Source: Williamsia sp. 1138 (lineage in GTDB: Bacteria; Actinomycetota; Actinomycetes; Mycobacteriales; Mycobacteriaceae). From it: a stretch of 64,000 bases of DNA. Shown piece by piece: positions 60,105 to 64,000 of this stretch (within the stretch, counting starts at the first letter, position 1; the number at the start of each line of letters is the position of its first letter). Below the pieces are notes generated by a model. That model saw nothing but the letters and a program-made list of their open reading frames with translations, was not told where the DNA came from and did no database searches. The translations under genes and the position numbers were made by a program. The stretch lies in assembly GCF_002095435.2 (NCBI RefSeq), contig NZ_MJEJ02000048.1:1-64000 (forward strand), written 5' to 3'.

Positions 60105-61355
60105 TCAGCGCTTGTCGCGCTGCGACCAGGGCTGATCGCGGTTCTCGCGGGGCTCCGGCGGTAGACCGAGCACTCGCTCACCGATGATGTTGCGCTGGAT
60201 CTGATCGGTTCCGCCGGCCAGTCGATATCCCGGGCTACCCAGCAGGTGTTCGGTCCAGGCGAACTGATCGTCGTCGATATTGGCGGTGACGTTGTTGCCC
60301 AGCAGGTCCGCCGCGATCTCGCCGATCTTGCCGAGTACGTCCGACGCCATCAGTTTGCCGACCGACGCTGCCGGTCCCGGCGAGATTCCCGCCGCGGCAG
60401 CGCGGGCGACGCGATCGGCGGTGGCGGCACGGAGTTCAGAGCGGATGTAGACGTCGGCGATGTCCTGACGGACGAGCGGATCGTCCGAAACCCCCAGGGA
60501 CTGTGCCAACGAGACCAGTTCGGCGACCGAGCCACCCTTCTTGCGGGTGACCGACCCCGAGGCGGTGCGCTCGAAGGCGAGGGTGGCACCGGCGACCTTC
60601 CAGCCGTGGCCCACCTCGCCGAGCCGCATGCTGTCCGGGACGCGCACGTCGTGGAGAAACACCTCGTTGAAAGAGGCGCCGCCACTCATCTGGCGGATCG
60701 GCCGGATCTCGACGCCCTCGGCGTCGAGCGGGATGAGAAACGCCGTGATGCCCTTGTGTTTCGGCACATCAGGGTCGGTGCGGGCGAGCAACATCCCGAG
60801 ATCGGCGAATCGAGCTCCGGACGACCAGACCTTCTGCCCGTTGAACACCCACTCATCGCCCTGCCGGACACCGCGGCAGCTGAGCGCCGCCAGGTCGGAA
60901 CCCGCCCCGGGCTCACTGAAGAGCTGGCAGGCCAGCAGATCGGTACGGAGCAACGGGTTGGCGTAGGCAGCCCGCTGCTCGTCGGAACCGAACATCGCCA
61001 CGGCCGGACCGACCAGACCTGTGGTGACACTGATCAGTTCTGTGGACGGCGGAACATCGAAGTCGCGCTCTGCCTGGGCAATAGCCGAAGCGAACGACGC
61101 AGGCAGTCCCCGCCCGCCGTGTTCGATCGACAGGGTCACAGCGCCGTAGCCGGCGTCGAAGCGCTGCCTGCGATAGTCGCGGACCGCGTTCAGCAGCGCG
61201 AGTTCGTCCTCGTCGGACAGATTGCGGAACACCGCCAGATCAGGCCGGGCGTCCGGGGAGGGTGCCGGCCGCGGCGGCAGGATCGATGCGAGCCAGTCGC
61301 GGACCTCCGCCTGGAAATCTGCCAGTTCGGGGACGACGTCGAGAGCCTTGGTCAC
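60105..61355 (-). CDS. Acyl-CoA dehydrogenase, large-subunit type
   Basis: 416 residues. CQLFSEPGAGSDLAALSCRG and WVFNGQKVWSSGARFADLGMLLARTD bind FAD and substrate. The C-terminal signature GYRLAGGTDQIQRNIIGERVLGLPPEPR is close to that of the 411-residue protein at 33289. It forms a convergent pair with the 356-residue small subunit, which would give a second alpha2-beta2 enzyme for another dehydrogenation step. It lies 16 bases downstream of the thiolase-like gene and is probably co-transcribed with it. Confidence 0.88.
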   Translation of the reverse strand: MTKALDVVPELADFQAEVRDWLASILPPRPAPSPDARPDLAVFRNLSDEDELALLNAVRDYRRQRFDAGYGAVTLSIEHGGRGLPASFASAIAQAERDFDVPPSTELISVTTGLVGPAVAMFGSDEQRAAYANPLLRTDLLACQLFSEPGAGSDLAALSCRGVRQGDEWVFNGQKVWSSGARFADLGMLLARTDPDVPKHKGITAFLIPLDAEGVEIRPIRQMSGGASFNEVFLHDVRVPDSMRLGEVGHGWKVAGATLAFERTASGSVTRKKGGSVAELVSLAQSLGVSDDPLVRQDIADVYIRSELRAATADRVARAAAAGISPGPAASVGKLMASDVLGKIGEIAADLLGNNVTANIDDDQFAWTEHLLGSPGYRLAGGTDQIQRNIIGERVLGLPPEPRENRDQPWSQRDKR

Positions 61356-61371
61356 AGCGAGCCTTTCGAGA

Positions 61372-62523
61372 TCACGTGGTCAGAACAGTGCACGCCGACA
61401 GTCCCGGGGCGCCATACACGTGGGTGAAGCCGACGGACGGGCGGTTCGGCACCTGATGGCCTTCGGCCCGCCCCTGCAGTTGCCGGACCACCTCGTGGAC
61501 CTGACGCAAACCGGATGCGCCGATCGGCTCGCCGCCGGCGAGACAACCGCCATCGGTGTTGATGGGTAGCTCACCGTCGAACCGTGTTGCGCCACTGTCG
61601 AGGAGCTTGCCCTGGTCTCCGTGTGCGCAGAGACCGGTCTCGGCCATGTGGATGATCTCCGAGCCCGAGTCGGTGTCCTGCAACTGCGCGACCTGCACGT
61701 CGGACGGACTCACCCCGGCACTGGCGAAAGCAGCGGCAGCCGCATCGATGCTGGGGCTGTGGACGGGTTCGGTGTGGAGCCAGGGCGAGAACACCTCGAA
61801 GGATCCGAATCTGCGGGTGCGCACCTCGACTGCGGCCAGCCGGATCGGGTTGTCGCACAGATCGAATGCCCGGTCGTCACGCGCCAGGATCAGACCCACG
61901 CCGCCTTCGCCCGGCGAGCAGAACATGTATTGGGTCAGCGGATCGTTGACCGGTGCGGAATCGAGCACCTGCTGCGCGGTCAACGGCTTGCGGCGCCACG
62001 CCATCGGGTGCGCGGCACCATTGGCGAAAGCGCGTTCGGACACCGCGGCGAGTGCGTGTTCATCGAGGCCGTGCTCGTGAAAGTACCGTCGTGTCTTCAT
62101 CGCGAAGTACTGGGTGGTGACCATCATGCCGGTGCGGGCGTACCACTGGCCGAGGCCGTAGGCCGCCGGGTCGGAACCGAACGCACCGCGCGGATGCTTG
62201 TCGAAACCCACGACCGCCACCACGTCGGCGCGGCGCGCGGTCAGCATGTCGGCAGCGGTCGACAGGGCGACTCCACCTGTGGCGCAACCGTTCTTGACCG
62301 TGGTGAACGGAACTCCGGTCAGGCCCAGGCGCGACACCAGCGAGTCCGGTTTGCCGGACACGTTGCTGCCACCGACCGCGGCATCCACATCGGACCAGCT
62401 GATACCTGCATCCGCGAGGGCCGCACGCAGCGCGTGCTCGCCCATGTCCATACCGGTGACACCGTCGTGCCGCCCGAAGGCGTGCATACCCGCGCCAACG
62501 ATGTAGATGTCCTCTTTGCTCAC
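61372..62523 (-). CDS. Thiolase-fold lipid-transfer protein (Ltp-type, retro-aldolase candidate)
   Basis: 383 residues. IYIVGAGMHAFGRH is the N-terminal strand. VKNGCATGGVALSTA (Cys about 80) is the nucleophile loop. The C-terminal NTDGGCLAGGEPIGASGLRQVHEV replaces the GHP-x-GA-x-G His of normal thiolases with GEPIGASG, as in Ltp2/Ltp-type proteins. With a DUF35 partner, Ltp2 performs retro-aldol cleavage of beta-hydroxyacyl-CoA in steroid side-chain loss. The DUF35 gene overlaps it by four bases here, which supports the same type of complex. The cleaved substrate is unknown. Confidence 0.85.
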   Translation of the reverse strand: MSKEDIYIVGAGMHAFGRHDGVTGMDMGEHALRAALADAGISWSDVDAAVGGSNVSGKPDSLVSRLGLTGVPFTTVKNGCATGGVALSTAADMLTARRADVVAVVGFDKHPRGAFGSDPAAYGLGQWYARTGMMVTTQYFAMKTRRYFHEHGLDEHALAAVSERAFANGAAHPMAWRRKPLTAQQVLDSAPVNDPLTQYMFCSPGEGGVGLILARDDRAFDLCDNPIRLAAVEVRTRRFGSFEVFSPWLHTEPVHSPSIDAAAAAFASAGVSPSDVQVAQLQDTDSGSEIIHMAETGLCAHGDQGKLLDSGATRFDGELPINTDGGCLAGGEPIGASGLRQVHEVVRQLQGRAEGHQVPNRPSVGFTHVYGAPGLSACTVLTT

Positions 62524-62921
62524 GACGACACCCTCTCGGACGGGACCTTCGCGAAAGCAAAGGTGAACTCGGCATCACTGACGTCGAGCAGACACAGCTC
62601 GACCTGATCGCCGATGGCGACCTCACCGACGATCCTGGATTCGACCAGCACCGAACCGAGGTCGACGTAGCCGACGACGAACGGTTCGAAACCGGATGCA
62701 GGCGCCTCGAACGGCGGCTTCGGCGCGAACGATTGCCGTGTCCAGGTCCAGACCGTGCCACGCCCTGGCAACGCCTGTCGTACGACGTCGACCCCGGCGC
62801 AGCCCGGACACCGATTCGCGGCCGGGAACACCACGACATCGCATTCTGCACAGCCACTTCCGGCCAGCAGCGGCGGATCGAGCTGGGCGAACAGGGTTGC
62901 GTCGATGGCGACCGAATCCAT
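62520..62921 (-). CDS. DUF35 OB-fold protein with zinc ribbon (Ltp partner)
   Basis: 133 residues. A rubredoxin-like zinc ribbon with GCAECDVVVFPAANRCPGC (about 23-41) is followed by an OB fold (GRGTVWTWTRQSF, FVVGYVDLGSVLVESRIVG, VELCLLDVSDAEFTFAF). DUF35 proteins pair with thiolase-fold enzymes and help bind acyl-CoA. The stop overlaps the thiolase start (ATGA), so equal synthesis is expected. It lies seven bases after the E2 gene. Confidence 0.88.
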   Translation of the reverse strand: MDSVAIDATLFAQLDPPLLAGSGCAECDVVVFPAANRCPGCAGVDVVRQALPGRGTVWTWTRQSFAPKPPFEAPASGFEPFVVGYVDLGSVLVESRIVGEVAIGDQVELCLLDVSDAEFTFAFAKVPSERVSS

Positions 62922-62928
62922 GGCGTAC

Positions 62929-64000
62929 CTACCCGGCCAGCAGGCTCAGCGGTCGCGACAGCACGGCGCTGAGGGTGCGCAGGAACTCCGCGGCGGGAGC
63001 CCCGTCGACGGCCCGGTGATCGAAGGTCAGGCTCAACGTCAAGACCTGGGTCTTGACGGGAGTCTCGCCCTCCCAGCGGAATCCGTCCTTGACACGGCCG
63101 ACACCGAGGATCGCCACGTTGCCCGGATTGATAACAGGCGTGAAGAAGTCGACACCATAGGCACCGAGGGTGCTGACGGAGAACGTCGCACCTTCCATGT
63201 CTGCCATCGCGAGCTTGCCCGTTCGTGCGGCCGCTGCGAGTGCGCCGGTACGACCGGCGATCTCGCCCACCGACAGTGCATCTGCGCCCTTGACGACCGG
63301 GACGATGAGTCCACCTTCCACCGCCACCGCGACACCGAGGTTGATCTCGGAGAACAAGGTGATCTTGTCGTCGGCGATACCCGCGTTCAGCAACGGATGC
63401 TGCTGCAACGCAACGGCAACCGCTTTCATGATGAAGTCGTTCAGACTCGGCGCCTTCGCACCGGTCTCACCGGCTTCCGCCTTGAGCTGTGCACGCGCTG
63501 CGACCAGGGCGGTCACGTCCGCCTCGTAGCCGTGGGTCAACTGCGCCATCGTCTGCAGACTGTCGACCATGTTGCGGGCGATCGCTCCCCGCATGCCGGA
63601 CAACGGGATGACCTCGCCCGGTTGCGGTCCGGACACAGGTGCCGGTTGTGCAGTGGCTGCGGACGGTGCGGAAGCCGCCGACGATCCGGCGGCCTTCTCG
63701 ACGTCGGCCTTGGTGACCCGGCCACCGATACCGGTGCCCACGAGCGCAGTGAGATCGACTCCCAATTCGGCGGCACGCCGCCGGACCAGGGGTCCGACGA
63801 ACTGGCCTGCTGACTCGCCTGCAGGTTCGGACGCAGCAGCAGCGATCGATGCGGCGGCAGCGGGCTGTGGTGCAGCGGCCAAGAACTCTTCGACATCCTC
63901 GGACACGATGCGCCCACCGGGTCCGGTACCGCGCACAGCGGTGAGATCGACGTTGGCTTCGGCTGCGACGCGTCGGGCGTTCGGCGACGATTTGAGCCGG
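62929..64000 (-). CDS. Dihydrolipoamide acyltransferase (E2) of a 2-oxoacid dehydrogenase, 5' partial
   Basis: The frame stays open to the right edge, so the lipoyl domain and start are outside; about 356 residues are visible. Two peripheral-subunit-binding domains occur in a row: SPNARRVAAEANVDLTAVRG with GTGPGGRI, and VRRRAAELGVDLTALVG with GTGIGGRV. The catalytic domain follows (PLSGMRGAIARNMVDSLQTM, LNDFIMKAVAVAL), with active-site His in TFDHRAVDGAPAAEFL near the C terminus. Substrate class (pyruvate, branched-chain or acetoin-like) cannot be told without E1. The DUF35 gene follows seven bases downstream, so it may belong to the catabolic set. Confidence 0.9.
   Translation of the reverse strand, partial: RLKSSPNARRVAAEANVDLTAVRGTGPGGRIVSEDVEEFLAAAPQPAAAASIAAAASEPAGESAGQFVGPLVRRRAAELGVDLTALVGTGIGGRVTKADVEKAAGSSAASAPSAATAQPAPVSGPQPGEVIPLSGMRGAIARNMVDSLQTMAQLTHGYEADVTALVAARAQLKAEAGETGAKAPSLNDFIMKAVAVALQQHPLLNAGIADDKITLFSEINLGVAVAVEGGLIVPVVKGADALSVGEIAGRTGALAAAARTGKLAMADMEGATFSVSTLGAYGVDFFTPVINPGNVAILGVGRVKDGFRWEGETPVKTQVLTLSLTFDHRAVDGAPAAEFLRTLSAVLSRPLSLLAG

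Overview
The window reads as chromosomal DNA of a high-GC, mycolic-acid-type actinobacterium (Mycobacteriales; Gordonia, Williamsia or Rhodococcus are the closest fits, but genus is inference). The main evidence is gene order. dnaB, rplI-rpsR-ssb-rpsF, a GT87 membrane protein, PonA1, a DUF5318 protein, a PadR regulator and ino1 occur in the order and relative orientation seen near the origin in mycobacteria. MMPL, F420-type and mycofactocin-type enzymes agree with this. No tRNA, rRNA, CRISPR array, transposase or integrase was recognised.

Bases 1-7500 hold mostly exported or envelope-related proteins: a 5'-truncated rubber-oxygenase-like protein with unusual codon usage, a cutinase, a globin, TatA, a ZapE/AFG1-like ATPase, two lipoproteins and a glycine-rich secreted protein. 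Bases 7500-26900 are the conserved housekeeping block. dnaB is split in its Walker A motif by an intein with class 3 features and a degenerate homing-endonuclease domain. The rpsF-ssb-rpsR-rplI operon has a leader that can hide its own ribosome-binding site. Between dnaB and rplI lie a secreted protein, a MarR regulator, an MMPL transporter and a lipocalin. Beyond rpsF lie an APH-AttH-like fusion, two convergent GT87 proteins, a GNAT, PonA1, DUF5318, PadR and ino1.

Bases 26900-29800 carry a serine-hydrolase lipoprotein, a BPL_N-type lipoprotein and a 72-residue protein made of five calcium-loop-like repeats. From 29.9 kb to the right edge everything looks like one catabolic island. It contains a FadR-type GntR regulator; an acyl-CoA ligase, enoyl-CoA hydratase and heteromeric acyl-CoA dehydrogenase operon; a mycofactocin-type SDR; and pyruvate carboxylase. 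It also has a PEP-synthase-like protein without an ATP-grasp domain, in an operon with an F420-type oxidoreductase, a zinc alcohol dehydrogenase and an SDR. A second alcohol dehydrogenase and F420-type enzyme follow, then a TIM-barrel protein and a ribose-type ABC importer with two duplicated binding proteins. The right end has VOC, SnoaL-like and aldehyde dehydrogenase proteins; a PPDK-like protein with an eroded ATP site coupled to an unknown 208-residue protein; a second acyl-CoA dehydrogenase pair; an Ltp-type thiolase with a DUF35 partner; and a 2-oxoacid dehydrogenase E2 running off the window.

Four promoter regions in the island share a 14-base motif with the core TGTACA, the GT/AC form expected for a GntR operator, so the parts may form one regulon. 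The inferred theme is uptake and oxidation of a small alicyclic, terpenoid or steroid-like alcohol, CoA activation, dehydrogenation, hydration and retro-aldol cleavage, with pyruvate carboxylase feeding the central cycle. The least explained part is the pair of phosphohistidine proteins (40234-41973 and 55861-59030), neither of which has a convincing ATP-binding domain. They are the best candidate here for an undescribed system.
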